DNA from: an uncultured Alphaproteobacteria bacterium
GTDB lineage: Bacteria > Pseudomonadota > Alphaproteobacteria > HIMB59
DNA length: 61,457 bases
Direction: 5' to 3'
NCBI GenBank assembly: GCA_902527525.1
Contig: CABZOW010000002.1
Location: 1 to 61,457, forward strand
Numbering within the stretch: position 1 is the first letter of the stretch; the number at the start of each line of letters is the position of its first letter. The notes beneath the pieces were generated by a model that had not been told where the DNA came from, did not search any database, and saw only the letters and a program-made list of their open reading frames with translations. Positions 33,862 through 44,823 of the stretch are shown here, piece after piece. The translations under genes and the position numbers were made by a program.

Positions 33862-36540
33862 ATGTCTGTGTCCCGGCTAGTTCTTGTAGATGGTTCAGGA
33901 TATATTTTCCGAGCTTATTACGCCTTACCCCCAATGAATAATTCTAAAGGCATACCCACCAATGCTGTTTATGGATTTTGTAATATGATGCTTAGACTAA
34001 TAGAAGAGCACCCTAGTGACAAAATATTAATAATACTTGATGCTGGTAAGAATACTTTTCGAAACACTTTATTTCCTGATTACAAAGCGAACCGTGGAGA
34101 GGCACCTGAGGATTTAATACCCCAATTTGGTATTATTCGTGAAGCTATTGAAGCATTTGGACTCGACGTTATTGAAAAAAAAGATTTTGAGGCTGATGAC
34201 GTTATTGCAAGCTATGTTAAATACGGAGAGGATAATAAAATACCCACTACTGTATTTAGTTCTGACAAGGATCTTTTTCAATTGTTATCAGCGAACAATC
34301 GCATCATGGACCCAATGAAAAATGTTGAGATTGATGAAGCAAAAGTAATGGAAAAATTTGGAGTTGGCCCGGATAGAATTACAGATGTTCAAGCTCTTAT
34401 AGGAGATAGTGTTGATAACATACCTGGGGTTCCAGGAATAGGCCCCAAAACAGCTGCTAAATTAATAAATGAATTCGGTACTTTTGAGGAGCTTTTATTA
34501 AAAAAAGATCAAATTTCAAATGTTAGAATAAAAAACCTTATTACTGATTATGAGGAGTCTGCAAAAATTAGTCATAAGCTTGTCATTTTAAAAAACGATC
34601 TAGAGTTACCCATTAAAATAGAAAAGTTAAAACAATTTGATGACTCCACAAAGTTGAATGACTTCTTCAAAAAGTATGAATTTAAATCTCTTATAAGAAC
34701 TAGTGCCAATGAAACAAAACCTCACTCAACAAAAAAAAATATAGATTTTAAATCGTTAACTAAAACAAAAGAAATAATAGAATATCTCAATTCTCTTAAA
34801 TCCGAAAAAATATTGGCTATAGATTTAGAAACTGACAGTTTAGACGTAAATAACGCAAATATAATTGGGGTATCTTTATCAAATGCTGGCCAAGCTTATT
34901 ACTTACCTTTTAAATCCCCAGAAAATGAATTATCCAAGAAAGATCAAGAAAGTGTGCTCAAAAAACTTAGTGAACTTTGTGGAGATGAGTCCATATTAAA
35001 ATTATTTCACAATGCAAAATATGACTCTGTAATATTAAAACGTTTTGGTGTTAACACTGTCTCTTTCCAAGATACATTACTTATGTCTTTTTTTATTAAC
35101 AATGGTTTAACAAAACATAACTTAGAGGATTTGTATTATTACTATTTTGGAGAAGAAAAAGAAAAGTTCAAAGATATTATAAAAAATGAATCCAAGAGAA
35201 AATACAAAGATTTTTCTGAAGTACCATTAGAAGCTGCAACAAATTATGCCGCTCATGATGCATATGCTACGTTCAAATTATATGAAAATCTTAATGAGCA
35301 GATAGCTGAGTCCTTAGATAGTTGGATTTATTATGATATTGATAAAAAACTAAGCTTAGTTCTCCAAGAAGTAGAGAGTGCTGGCTGTAAAATTGATTTA
35401 AAATTTTTAAAAAAACTAGAAAAAGATCTCAACAAAGAGATTGATAAAATTGAACAGAAAATATTTAAGATTGCTGGTGAAGAATTCAACATTGGATCCC
35501 CAAAACAATTAACTGAAATTTTCAAGAAATTAGATATTAAAGTAACAAAGAAGACTAAGGCAGGAGATTTTCAAACAAATGTAAAAGTTTTAGAGCAGTT
35601 AGAGTCTGAAGGTGTTGAAGTAGCTTCACATATTTTGCAATGGAGACAATATTCCAAGCTTGTGTCTACCTATACCTCCTCATTAGCTGATCACGCAGAT
35701 AAAAAAGATAGGGTTCATAGTACATTTAACATTGCTGCAACCATAACAGGACGACTAAGTTCATCTGAACCTAATCTTCAAAACATCCCAATCAGAACTG
35801 AAATTGGAAAAAAGATAAGAACAGCCTTTATAGCTGAAAAAGATCACGAGCTTTATAGTTTTGATTACTCACAAATTGAGCTTCGAGTTTTATGTGAAGC
35901 TTGTGAAGACCCAAATTTATTGAAAGCTTTCCAAGAGGATCAGGACATTCACGAAAGTACAGGCCAATTAGTTTTTAATAAAAAATCAATCAATGATAAC
36001 GATAGAAGGATGGCAAAGATTATTAACTTTGGAATAATCTATGGAATTAGCCAATATGGTTTAGCTAAACAGTTAGGTGTTAGCAATGGGGAAGCAAAGC
36101 TTTTCATAGATAACTATTTTAAAAAATTTCCTAATATTAATGACTTTATGAAAGCAACCACTGATAAAGCAAAAAAACTAGGCTATGTTGAAAATCTTTT
36201 TGGAAGAAAGTCTCACATAAAAGATATCAATGCTAAAAATTTTATGTTGAGATCATTTGCAGAAAGACAAGCTATCAACGCTCCAATTCAAGGAACTGCA
36301 TCTGATCTTATAAAAATTGCAATGTTAGATATTCATAACTATTTAGAGAAAAATAAATGTAAATCTAAAATGACATCCCAAGTTCACGATGAACTCTTGT
36401 TTGAGATACATAAAAAAGAAAAAGATATTATTCCAGAAATAGCTAAGTTGATGGAAACATCACATCAAAAATATAAGTCTTTTAAAACACCTATAAAAGT
36501 TGACTTTGGTGGTGGTTTAAATTGGGGTGAAGCTCATTAG
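33862..36540 (+). CDS. polA: DNA polymerase I
   Basis: 5' nuclease, 3'-5' exonuclease (AIDLETDSLD) and polymerase (SFDYSQIELRVLCEA, QVHDELLFE) domains. Confidence 0.97.
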   Translation: MSVSRLVLVDGSGYIFRAYYALPPMNNSKGIPTNAVYGFCNMMLRLIEEHPSDKILIILDAGKNTFRNTLFPDYKANRGEAPEDLIPQFGIIREAIEAFGLDVIEKKDFEADDVIASYVKYGEDNKIPTTVFSSDKDLFQLLSANNRIMDPMKNVEIDEAKVMEKFGVGPDRITDVQALIGDSVDNIPGVPGIGPKTAAKLINEFGTFEELLLKKDQISNVRIKNLITDYEESAKISHKLVILKNDLELPIKIEKLKQFDDSTKLNDFFKKYEFKSLIRTSANETKPHSTKKNIDFKSLTKTKEIIEYLNSLKSEKILAIDLETDSLDVNNANIIGVSLSNAGQAYYLPFKSPENELSKKDQESVLKKLSELCGDESILKLFHNAKYDSVILKRFGVNTVSFQDTLLMSFFINNGLTKHNLEDLYYYYFGEEKEKFKDIIKNESKRKYKDFSEVPLEAATNYAAHDAYATFKLYENLNEQIAESLDSWIYYDIDKKLSLVLQEVESAGCKIDLKFLKKLEKDLNKEIDKIEQKIFKIAGEEFNIGSPKQLTEIFKKLDIKVTKKTKAGDFQTNVKVLEQLESEGVEVASHILQWRQYSKLVSTYTSSLADHADKKDRVHSTFNIAATITGRLSSSEPNLQNIPIRTEIGKKIRTAFIAEKDHELYSFDYSQIELRVLCEACEDPNLLKAFQEDQDIHESTGQLVFNKKSINDNDRRMAKIINFGIIYGISQYGLAKQLGVSNGEAKLFIDNYFKKFPNINDFMKATTDKAKKLGYVENLFGRKSHIKDINAKNFMLRSFAERQAINAPIQGTASDLIKIAMLDIHNYLEKNKCKSKMTSQVHDELLFEIHKKEKDIIPEIAKLMETSHQKYKSFKTPIKVDFGGGLNWGEAH

Positions 36541-36776
36541 AAATCATCATCAGGCTTATTAAAGGCCATCCATCTTTCTAATTCATGGTATCCACCAATC
36601 TTTTCACCATTGATAATTATTTGTGGGAAAGTCTTAGCAGTTGGAAATATTTCGAAAAATTGTTCTCTACTATAATCTTGATTTAACATCAATATTTCTG
36701 GGTCATGAGTTGCCAAGGCTGACTTAGCCATAGAACAAAAAACACAATTATCTTTGCTATATATCTTTACTTCCAC
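36537..36776 (-). CDS. Glutaredoxin, last gene of the nrd operon
   Basis: CVFC active site, TFPQIIINGEKIGGYHEL. Confidence 0.9.
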   Translation of the reverse strand: MEVKIYSKDNCVFCSMAKSALATHDPEILMLNQDYSREQFFEIFPTAKTFPQIIINGEKIGGYHELERWMAFNKPDDDF

Positions 36777-37766
36777 TTAGAAAGACTCGTCAAATGACAA
36801 GGAGCGATCTGTTGGGCGTTGATATTCAGAAACCCTTTTTTCAAAAAAGTTAGTCACATTTTGAACATCCAGAGCTCTCATAAAGTCAAATGGATTTTCT
36901 GTATTAAACACTCTATCAAATCCAAAAAGATCAGCTATACGATCTGATACTGCTTCGATATACATACACATCATTTCTTTGTTCATGCCAATAAGATCAA
37001 CGGGTAATGCATCAGTGACAAATTCTTTTTCAAATTCAACTGCTTCTCTAACAATTTCCTCAAACTCTGATTGAGTCACAGCACCTGGTATTAAATCTAT
37101 TGATTTAATATCTTCATCTGACAATGTTCCCTTGTTAAATTTTTCACTTAATGTTTTAAACATTAAAGCGGAGAAACTAAAATGCATTCCTTCATCTCTT
37201 GCAATCCAATCATTAGAAAGTGCTAGGCCTGGAAGCAGACCTCTTTTTCTAAAGTAGTAAATGGCGCAAAAAGATCCTGCAAAAAATAATCCCTCAACCA
37301 AACCAAAAGCTATTAATCGCATAAGTAAATTTTGATTTCCATTAAGCCATTTTGAAACCCACTGCGCTTTTTTATTAATACAAGGAACATTTTGAATTGC
37401 AGAGAACAACTTGTCTTTTTCTGACGGGTCCTCGACGTAGGCTTCTATTTGTAAACCGTACATTTCAGCATGAATAGATTCATTAAGCATCTGCATAGTA
37501 ATAAATAATCGAGACTCAGGAATTAAAATTTCATTATAGAATCTAGATGCTAGATTTTCGTTTATCATTGCCTCTGAATTAGCGAAAAAAGCAAGCACAT
37601 GTTTAATAAAGTGTATTTCTCCTTCACCCAGTGTTTTTAGATCTCTTAAATCATCTTGAAGTGAAACTTCTTCGGGCGTCCAAAACGCTTGTACATGCTG
37701 TTTATAGCGATCGAAAATTTCTTGATGTTGAATAGGGAAAATTGATTTGCATCCTTTAGATATCAT
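36777..37766 (-). CDS. nrdB: Ribonucleotide reductase class Ia, beta subunit
   Basis: Di-iron ligands and NESIHAEMYGLQIEAY, ARDEGMHFSFSALMF; C-terminal LSFDESF. Confidence 0.95.
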   Translation of the reverse strand: MISKGCKSIFPIQHQEIFDRYKQHVQAFWTPEEVSLQDDLRDLKTLGEGEIHFIKHVLAFFANSEAMINENLASRFYNEILIPESRLFITMQMLNESIHAEMYGLQIEAYVEDPSEKDKLFSAIQNVPCINKKAQWVSKWLNGNQNLLMRLIAFGLVEGLFFAGSFCAIYYFRKRGLLPGLALSNDWIARDEGMHFSFSALMFKTLSEKFNKGTLSDEDIKSIDLIPGAVTQSEFEEIVREAVEFEKEFVTDALPVDLIGMNKEMMCMYIEAVSDRIADLFGFDRVFNTENPFDFMRALDVQNVTNFFEKRVSEYQRPTDRSLSFDESF

Positions 37767-37799
37767 GACTTGCTCCTTAAAATAAATTGATAAAACATC

Positions 37800-40550
37800 T
37801 TACGCACTACATGTTACGCAATCTTCTGGTTCATTAGATTGCGCCTCTTTAACATAAGACTCTTTTGCTTTCTTTTCTGAGGACACGGTTACTTTAACTG
37901 CATCTACAGCTGATCGGCTTCTCAGGTAATACATGCCTGTTTTCAAGCCTTTTTTCCATGCATACATATGCATAGAGTTTACTTTTCCAAAAGTAGGGGT
38001 TGCCAACCATAAATTCATGGATTGGGTTTGATCGATAAATGGCGCTCTGTCCGCTGCCATATCAATGACTGTTTTTTGAGATGTTTCCCAAACAGTTTTG
38101 TAAACATCTTTAAGGTCTTCGGGGAATCCCTCAATATTCTGAACAGAGCCATTTTCTAATATAATTTGATCGCGTAATTCTTTACTCCAAAGGCTCCTTT
38201 TCATCAATTCTTTTACAAGGTGACGATTTACTAATAAGAATTCACCAGAGAGAGTTTGTCGTTTATAAATATTTGATGTTTGCACTTGGAAGGTTTCTGT
38301 ATTTCCCAAGATGATACCAGTTGAAGCTGTAGGCATACATGCTGTGGTTAAAGAATTACGTACCCCGTGTTTTTGAATCTTCTCCATTAGGCCTTTCCAA
38401 TCCCACATACTTGATGGTTTTACACCCCATAGATCAAATTGAAATTGTCCCTCAGAAAGTGGCGAGCCCTTAAAAGTAGAATAGGGGCCTTTGTCAGTTG
38501 CAAGCTCCATTGATGCCTCTAAGGCACCAAAGTAGACAGTTTCAAATATTTGTTTATTAATAATTTGTGCTTGAACAGAGTCATATGCAATATTCATTTT
38601 GAAATAAACATCAGCTAGACCTTGGATGCCAAGGCCAATTGGTCGATGACGACTATTCGAGTTTTCTGTCTTATCTGTAGGATAAAAGTTTATATCAATA
38701 ACTTGATCCAAGTTTTTTGTAGCAAGTTTTGCAACTTGGTATAAGTTTTGGTAATCAAATTTACTTTCATTTGTAACAAACTTTGGTAATGCGATTGACG
38801 CTAGGTTACAAACAGCTGTCTCATCTTTTTCAGAGTATTCGACAATTTCAGCACACAGATTAGATGATTTAATTACTCCAATATTTTTTTGGTTAGATTT
38901 TTTATTTACAGCATCTTTGTAAAGCATATATGGCTGTCCAGTTTCAATTTGTGCTTCAATGATCTTTGACATTAAAGCTCTAGCTTTGATTCTTTTAAGA
39001 TCAGGCATTTCATTTTCGTATTTAGTGTATAGTTCAACAAACTCTTCGCCGTAAGTGTCAGATAATCCTGGACACTCATGTTCGCTCATTAAAGTCCAAT
39101 CAGCATCCTCTTCAACCCTTTCCATAAATAGATCTGGTATCCAAAGAGCATAAAATAAATCTCTAGCTCTGAATTCTTCAGCGCCTGTGTTTTTTCTGAG
39201 CTCTAAAAATGACTCGATATCAGCATGCCATGGCTCTAAATATACAGCAAATGAGCCCTTTCTCTTTCCACCGCCTTGGTCAACAGATCTTGCGGTTTCA
39301 TTAAAAATTTTAAGAAATGGAATTAGTCCATTAGATTTACCATTTGTTGACTTAATTCTACTCCCACCACCTCTAATATTATGGGCATGAAGGCCGATAC
39401 CACCTGCGGTTTTAGAAATTAAGGCACAATCTTTTACTGTATTAAAAATTCCTTCAATAGAGTCATCTTCCATTCCAATCAAAAAACAAGATGATAGTTG
39501 TTGCATCTTTAAGCCACTATTGAAAAGGGTTGGTGTTGCATGCGTATAGAAACCTTGAGATAAACTATCATAGGTTTTTTTAACCTGATAAAAATCAAAT
39601 TTATCTCCTGATACAGATAAAGCAACTCTCATCCACAAATCCTGAGGTCTTTCTGCAGTTTTGTTATTTGACTGTAGAAGATATGCTCTAAATAAAGTGG
39701 TTAGTGCAAAATAATCAAAATAATAATCTCGATCGTAGTCAATTATTTTTTCTATTTCTTCAGCATTAGCTTTTACCTTTTCATAATACTCATCACGTAA
39801 CAAACCGTCTTCGTAAAGATTTTTTGTTGCAATAATAAAACCAGGCGTTTCTTTGTGTAACGCATTAGCTTTAATTCTACCGGCTAAATAAGAGTAATCA
39901 GGATGCTCAACTGTTAGTGCAGCAGCTGTTTCTGCCAAGTAAGTATCAATCTCGTTTGTTGTGATACCATCGTATAAACCTTGGATAGCTTTCTGTGCAA
40001 TCGTAATGGGGTCAATCTCTAATCCGTTTGATAAAATAGATATACGGTTTGTAATTTTTTCCAAAGAAATATCTTCTTTATTGCCATCTCTTTTGGTAAC
40101 TGCCATTGTTGAAACTTTGGCACCTATTTGCTCATTAAGTTTAGCAGTTTTATAACGTTGGTTAGCTCTTTGCTCCCTATAAAGAACATATGCGCGAGCA
40201 ACTTTATGGTGCTCCCCTCTCATCAAGGCTAATTCAACCTGATCTTGGATATCCTCGATATGAATCATATCACCGTTAGCAATGCGTCTAGTCAGAGCCG
40301 TTGTGACTGTTTCGGTAAGCTTTGAAACACTTTTATCAATTTGCTTACTATCTCTAAGATCAGTTTGGGCTAAAAAAGCTTTCCTAATAGCATTTGCAAT
40401 TTTGTCAGACTTAAAAGGTGTTATGGATCCATCACGTCTTACAACACTCAAGCTTAACAAGTTTATTTCTTCATTTTGCTTGTTAATTACAGTGTTCTTT
40501 GTTGAATTCTCTAATGTTTCCGCGCTATTTGTTTCCATACTTCCTACCAA
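37800..40550 (-). CDS. nrdA: Ribonucleoside-diphosphate reductase alpha subunit with two N-terminal ATP-cone-like segments
   Basis: CNLASIALP, HRPIGLGIQGLADV, TASTGIILGNTE, C-terminal CVTCSA; VVRRDGSITPFKSDKIANAIRKAF and VTKRDGNKEDISLEKITNRI. Confidence 0.96.
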   Translation of the reverse strand: MVGSMETNSAETLENSTKNTVINKQNEEINLLSLSVVRRDGSITPFKSDKIANAIRKAFLAQTDLRDSKQIDKSVSKLTETVTTALTRRIANGDMIHIEDIQDQVELALMRGEHHKVARAYVLYREQRANQRYKTAKLNEQIGAKVSTMAVTKRDGNKEDISLEKITNRISILSNGLEIDPITIAQKAIQGLYDGITTNEIDTYLAETAAALTVEHPDYSYLAGRIKANALHKETPGFIIATKNLYEDGLLRDEYYEKVKANAEEIEKIIDYDRDYYFDYFALTTLFRAYLLQSNNKTAERPQDLWMRVALSVSGDKFDFYQVKKTYDSLSQGFYTHATPTLFNSGLKMQQLSSCFLIGMEDDSIEGIFNTVKDCALISKTAGGIGLHAHNIRGGGSRIKSTNGKSNGLIPFLKIFNETARSVDQGGGKRKGSFAVYLEPWHADIESFLELRKNTGAEEFRARDLFYALWIPDLFMERVEEDADWTLMSEHECPGLSDTYGEEFVELYTKYENEMPDLKRIKARALMSKIIEAQIETGQPYMLYKDAVNKKSNQKNIGVIKSSNLCAEIVEYSEKDETAVCNLASIALPKFVTNESKFDYQNLYQVAKLATKNLDQVIDINFYPTDKTENSNSRHRPIGLGIQGLADVYFKMNIAYDSVQAQIINKQIFETVYFGALEASMELATDKGPYSTFKGSPLSEGQFQFDLWGVKPSSMWDWKGLMEKIQKHGVRNSLTTACMPTASTGIILGNTETFQVQTSNIYKRQTLSGEFLLVNRHLVKELMKRSLWSKELRDQIILENGSVQNIEGFPEDLKDVYKTVWETSQKTVIDMAADRAPFIDQTQSMNLWLATPTFGKVNSMHMYAWKKGLKTGMYYLRSRSAVDAVKVTVSSEKKAKESYVKEAQSNEPEDCVTCSA

Positions 40551-40574
40551 GTTTATGTATACTTTTTTGAATAA

Positions 40575-40590
40575 TCACTAGATGTAGTGT
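40575..40590. promoter_or_regulatory. NrdR-box-like palindrome upstream of nrdA
   Basis: TCACTAGATGTAGTGT (reverse complement ACACTACATCTAGTGA) resembles the NrdR-box form ACACwATATAwwGTGT; 25 bp from the nrdA start. Confidence 0.5.
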
Positions 40591-40908
40591 TTATTGCCTA
40601 GTGACTATACAATCTATAGACAAACATAGTCAATTTATTTTGTATTTAATTCTGAAAACCCAATAAATTCAATTGGAAATTAAAGATTCAATTAACAAAT
40701 ATTTTTAAAATATTCACAGGTTTTTATCAAATTTTTCTTAGTAGCGAATATGTATAGTATTTATAAGCAAAGCTTGGTATTGATTCTCAAAATTACTCGA
40801 TGATTCGCTTCATTCAATTAATCTAGTCATTCACAAATATTTTAAAGTTTCATGAGTTATTAACTATTTTTTGATAGATCTCTCAGGAAAAACCCTTATT
40901 TTCATTGA

Positions 40909-41859
40909 GTGAAAAAAATTCTAGGAGTCGGAACGGCACTGGTAGATGTTATATGCCAAGTGCAAGATAACGTCATAAATGATTTAAAGTTAACAAAAGG
41001 TTCAATGACATTAATTGAGGAGTCTCAAATTCAAGAAATTAGATCAAATTTTACAAATCCTCTAATTACTTCAGGTGGCTCAGTTTGTAATACAGTCCAT
41101 GAACTTAATTATAGTTCGCATGACGCAAGTTTTTACGGGAAAGTTAATGATGATGAATATGGAAATGCATTTATTCAAGATTTAAAAAAAGCAAAAATAC
41201 CTTTCAAGGGATCTTTAAAAGAAAATGAATTACCAACGGGTTGTTGTAATATTTTAGTTTCTCCTGATGGAGAAAGAACAATGGCAACACACATAGGAAT
41301 TGGTTCACAACTCCAACCAGAGGAAGTAAGCGAAGAAATTCTTGATGACATTGATCATATTTATATGGAGTCTTATTTATGGGATCATGAGTTAACAAAA
41401 AAAACTCTTCAAAAAATTGGAAATATGGCAAAATTAAAAGGTATAGAAACATCTCTATCTCTTTCAGATCCATTTTGTGTGGATAGGCATCGAGAAGAGT
41501 TAGAAAATTTTATTATTGAAAATATTGATTTAGTATTTTGTAATTTTGATGAAGCAAAGATGTTTTCTCAATCTGACATTATGTCAGATGTAAGTTTATT
41601 TTTTCAAAACTTCAATAAAAAAATTGTCATGACATCTGGAGCAGATGGCGCATACTTCTTTTATAAGGGTGAAGTAAGCCACCAACCTGTTGATAAAGTA
41701 ACAAATGTTGTTGATACAACAGGCGCTGGAGATAATTTTGCAGCTGGATTTTTAGATTTTTATCTTCAAGGAAAATCTGCCAAGGACTCTCTTGAAAACG
41801 GGAATGCAAAAGCTGTTCAAGTCATTCAACAATTAGGACCAAGGATACAAAGAGTATGA
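40909..41859 (+). CDS. PfkB-family sugar/nucleoside kinase, probable adenosine kinase (GTG start)
   Basis: GGSVCNTVHEL, VDTTGAGDNFAAGFL; directly upstream of ahcY. Confidence 0.82.
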   Translation: MKKILGVGTALVDVICQVQDNVINDLKLTKGSMTLIEESQIQEIRSNFTNPLITSGGSVCNTVHELNYSSHDASFYGKVNDDEYGNAFIQDLKKAKIPFKGSLKENELPTGCCNILVSPDGERTMATHIGIGSQLQPEEVSEEILDDIDHIYMESYLWDHELTKKTLQKIGNMAKLKGIETSLSLSDPFCVDRHREELENFIIENIDLVFCNFDEAKMFSQSDIMSDVSLFFQNFNKKIVMTSGADGAYFFYKGEVSHQPVDKVTNVVDTTGAGDNFAAGFLDFYLQGKSAKDSLENGNAKAVQVIQQLGPRIQRV

Positions 41860-41874
41860 AAAAACTATATAAAT

Positions 41875-41910
41875 ATAATAATTTGTTTTATTATCAAAAT
41901 AATAAGGGGG
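41875..41910 (+). promoter_or_regulatory. Alternative AT hairpins overlapping the ahcY SD
   Basis: ATAATAA (41875-41881) / TTATTAT (41888-41894) / ATAATAA (41899-41905): the middle arm can pair with either flank; the right arm abuts GGGGG (SD). Confidence 0.35.
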
Positions 41911-41917
41911 AAAAAGA

Positions 41918-43198
41918 GTGGATTACAAAGTAAAAGATATATCTCAAAGCGCATTTGGTAGACAAGAAATTGAAATAGCGGAGACTGAAATGCCCGGATT
42001 AATAGCTATTCGTGAGCAATATGGGGAGTCAAAACCTTTAGCTGGTGCTAACATTATGGGTTGCCTCCATATGACCATTCAAACTGCGGTTTTAATTGAG
42101 ACATTGGTCGCCCTAGGTGCTAAATGTAGATGGAGCTCTTGTAATATTTATTCAACCCAAGATCATGCTGCAGCAGCAGTTGCTGAAAGCGGCACACCTG
42201 TTTTCGCTTGGAAGGGCATGAATGAAGAGGAATTTTGGTGGTGTATCGACCAGACTATTGAGGCCGATGGTTGGGAACCTAATATGATTTTAGATGATGG
42301 GGGAGACTTAACACTGCGTATGCATGAAAAATATCCTGAGCTTTTAAAAAATGTCAGAGGTCTCTCCGAGGAGACTACTACAGGTGTTCTTCGCCTAGAG
42401 CAAATGGCATTTAAAGGAACATTGCAAGTACCTGCCATTAACGTTAACGACTCAGTTACAAAAAGTAAATTTGATAATTTATATGGTTGTAAGGAGAGTT
42501 TAGTTGATGGTATTCGTAGAGGAACTGATGTCATGATGGCCGGAAAAGTTGCAGTCGTGGCAGGTTTTGGAGATGTTGGAAAAGGTAGCGCAGCATCGCT
42601 AAGAGGTGCTGGTGCCAGAGTTCAAGTAACAGAGGTTGATCCTATTTGTGCTCTACAGGCAGCTATGGAGGGGTATGAAGTTGTTACTATGGATGATGCT
42701 TGTAAATACGCAGATATATTCGTAACTGCTACTGGTAACAAAGATATTATTACGCAAGATCATATGAGAGAAATGAAAGATCGTGCCATAGTTTGTAATA
42801 TTGGTCACTTTGATAATGAAATTCGAATAGATGATTTACAAAATTACAAATGGGAAGAGATCAAACCACAGGTCGATCAAGTAACGTTTCCGGACGGAAA
42901 AAAATTAATTATTCTTTCAAAAGGAAGATTGGTAAATTTAGGAAACGCTACTGGTCATCCAAGTTTTGTAATGAGCGCATCCTTTTCTAATCAGGTTTTA
43001 GCCCAGATAGAAATATGGGAAAACTATAAAAATTATGAAAATAAAGTCTATGTTTTGCCCAAAAAACTGGATGAAATGGTAGCTATGTTCCATCTACAAA
43101 AAGTTGGAGCTAAACTAACTGAAATGTCCAAAGACCAAAGCGATTATTTAGGTGTTGAACAGCAAGGCCCATTTAAGAAAGATACATATAGGTACTAG
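41918..43198 (+). CDS. ahcY: S-adenosylhomocysteine hydrolase (GTG start)
   Basis: [47 protein letters not shown]. Confidence 0.97.
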   Translation: MDYKVKDISQSAFGRQEIEIAETEMPGLIAIREQYGESKPLAGANIMGCLHMTIQTAVLIETLVALGAKCRWSSCNIYSTQDHAAAAVAESGTPVFAWKGMNEEEFWWCIDQTIEADGWEPNMILDDGGDLTLRMHEKYPELLKNVRGLSEETTTGVLRLEQMAFKGTLQVPAINVNDSVTKSKFDNLYGCKESLVDGIRRGTDVMMAGKVAVVAGFGDVGKGSAASLRGAGARVQVTEVDPICALQAAMEGYEVVTMDDACKYADIFVTATGNKDIITQDHMREMKDRAIVCNIGHFDNEIRIDDLQNYKWEEIKPQVDQVTFPDGKKLIILSKGRLVNLGNATGHPSFVMSASFSNQVLAQIEIWENYKNYENKVYVLPKKLDEMVAMFHLQKVGAKLTEMSKDQSDYLGVEQQGPFKKDTYRY

Positions 43199-43200
43199 TT

Positions 43201-44373
43201 ATGAGAAAAGATTATATTTTTACTTCTGAGTCAGTGTCAGAAGGACACCCAGATAAGGTATCAGATCGAATTTCAGATGCTGTAGTTGATCATTTTATTG
43301 CAAAAGATCCATATGCAAGAGTAGCTTGTGAAACATTAACTACAACTAATAAAGTTGTTTTATCAGGTGAAGTAAGAGGACCTGTGCAAGAAGATAAGGA
43401 AGAAATTATTTCAAAAGTAAGAGATTGCATTAAAGATATAGGTTATGAGCAAGATGGATTTCATTGGCAAACCGCAGATGTTGAGTATCTACTTCACGGA
43501 CAATCAGCTGATATTGCTATGGGCGTAGACTCATCATTGGACAAAGATGAAGGCGCTGGTGATCAGGGAATAATGTTTGGATATGCTTGTACAGAAACAC
43601 CAGAGTTAATGCCAGCTCCAATTTATTACTCTCATAAAATTTTAGAATTAATGGCTAAGGGAAGAAAAGACAGTAGCATGAAGGGATTGGAACCTGACTC
43701 TAAGAGTCAAGTAACTCTTAAATATGTAGATGGTAAACCTAATGCTGTAACATCAGTTGTGATATCAACTCAACACACTGATGGACTCTCTCCTAGTGAT
43801 GTGAAAGAAATTGTAAATCCAGCTTTAAAACAATCAATACCTGAAGAGCTTTTAAAAAACTTAGACGATAGCGAATATTACGTAAATCCAACTGGTAACT
43901 TTGTAATAGGTGGACCAGATGGCGATACTGGCCTTACGGGAAGAAAAATAATTGTTGATACATATGGTGGTGCGGCACCACACGGCGGAGGAGCTTTCTC
44001 TGGAAAAGACCCAACAAAGGTTGATCGCTCTGCTGCATATGCATCTAGATATCTTGCAAAAAATATTGTTGCTGCAGGTTTGTGTGATCAATGCACAATT
44101 CAATTGTCATACGCAATCGGAGTGGCTAAGCCTTTGTCAATTTATGTTAACACGCAAGACACTAATAAAATAGATGAGGCCAAAATTGAGGCAGCAATAC
44201 CTGAGATTATGAACTTATCGCCAAGAGGAATTAGAGAGAAATTGCATCTAAATAAACCAATTTATGAACAAACAGCAGCTTATGGTCACTTTGGCAGAAC
44301 TCATGATAGCTCTACAGGAGCTTTTTCATGGGAGAGTTTAGATTTAGTCTCTGATTTTAAATCCCTTGCTTAA
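43201..44373 (+). CDS. metK: S-adenosylmethionine synthetase
   Basis: [49 protein letters not shown]. Confidence 0.97.
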   Translation: MRKDYIFTSESVSEGHPDKVSDRISDAVVDHFIAKDPYARVACETLTTTNKVVLSGEVRGPVQEDKEEIISKVRDCIKDIGYEQDGFHWQTADVEYLLHGQSADIAMGVDSSLDKDEGAGDQGIMFGYACTETPELMPAPIYYSHKILELMAKGRKDSSMKGLEPDSKSQVTLKYVDGKPNAVTSVVISTQHTDGLSPSDVKEIVNPALKQSIPEELLKNLDDSEYYVNPTGNFVIGGPDGDTGLTGRKIIVDTYGGAAPHGGGAFSGKDPTKVDRSAAYASRYLAKNIVAAGLCDQCTIQLSYAIGVAKPLSIYVNTQDTNKIDEAKIEAAIPEIMNLSPRGIREKLHLNKPIYEQTAAYGHFGRTHDSSTGAFSWESLDLVSDFKSLA

Positions 44374-44823
44374 TTGAGTTTAAATTTTTCTATCTCACAA
44401 GAGAAACAACTTGATGAAATTGTAAAAAAATTAATTAAATCCATTTCTGCACATCAAATATTTTTTTTCGAAGGTGAGGTGGGGTCAGGCAAAACAACTC
44501 TTATTAGGTATATATTAGAAGGTATTGCAAAACTTGAGAAAAAAAAACTATTTTTTCAAGGAAGCCCGACTTACCAACGAGAGCACATTTATAATTTTAA
44601 AAAATATGATATTGTGCATTTTGATTTTTATCAAGTTAGTAATTCCTCAATAGATATTGATGAATACCTTTTGAATAATTGTATTTTTATTGAATGGCCT
44701 CTGGAAGCTTTAAAAAGCAAATATTTCGATGAGGCCCTATTTATCAAAATTGATTTGAAAAATAAAATTAGAGAAATTAAAATTAAATCCCATAACAACA
44801 AATGGCTCCAGAAAATAAAATAA
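44374..44823 (+). CDS. tsaE: tRNA t6A biosynthesis ATPase TsaE (TTG start)
   Basis: GEVGSGKTTLIRYIL, SPTYQ, HFDFYQV, FIEWP. Confidence 0.87.
   Translation: MSLNFSISQEKQLDEIVKKLIKSISAHQIFFFEGEVGSGKTTLIRYILEGIAKLEKKKLFFQGSPTYQREHIYNFKKYDIVHFDFYQVSNSSIDIDEYLLNNCIFIEWPLEALKSKYFDEALFIKIDLKNKIREIKIKSHNNKWLQKIK

Noticed and set aside
34711-34729. 18-nt string AAACAAAACCTCACTCAA shared by polA and the amgK-like gene (~45202)
   Set aside because: Both copies lie in coding sequence and encode TKPHS; low-complexity AT-rich sequence makes chance coincidence the simplest explanation.
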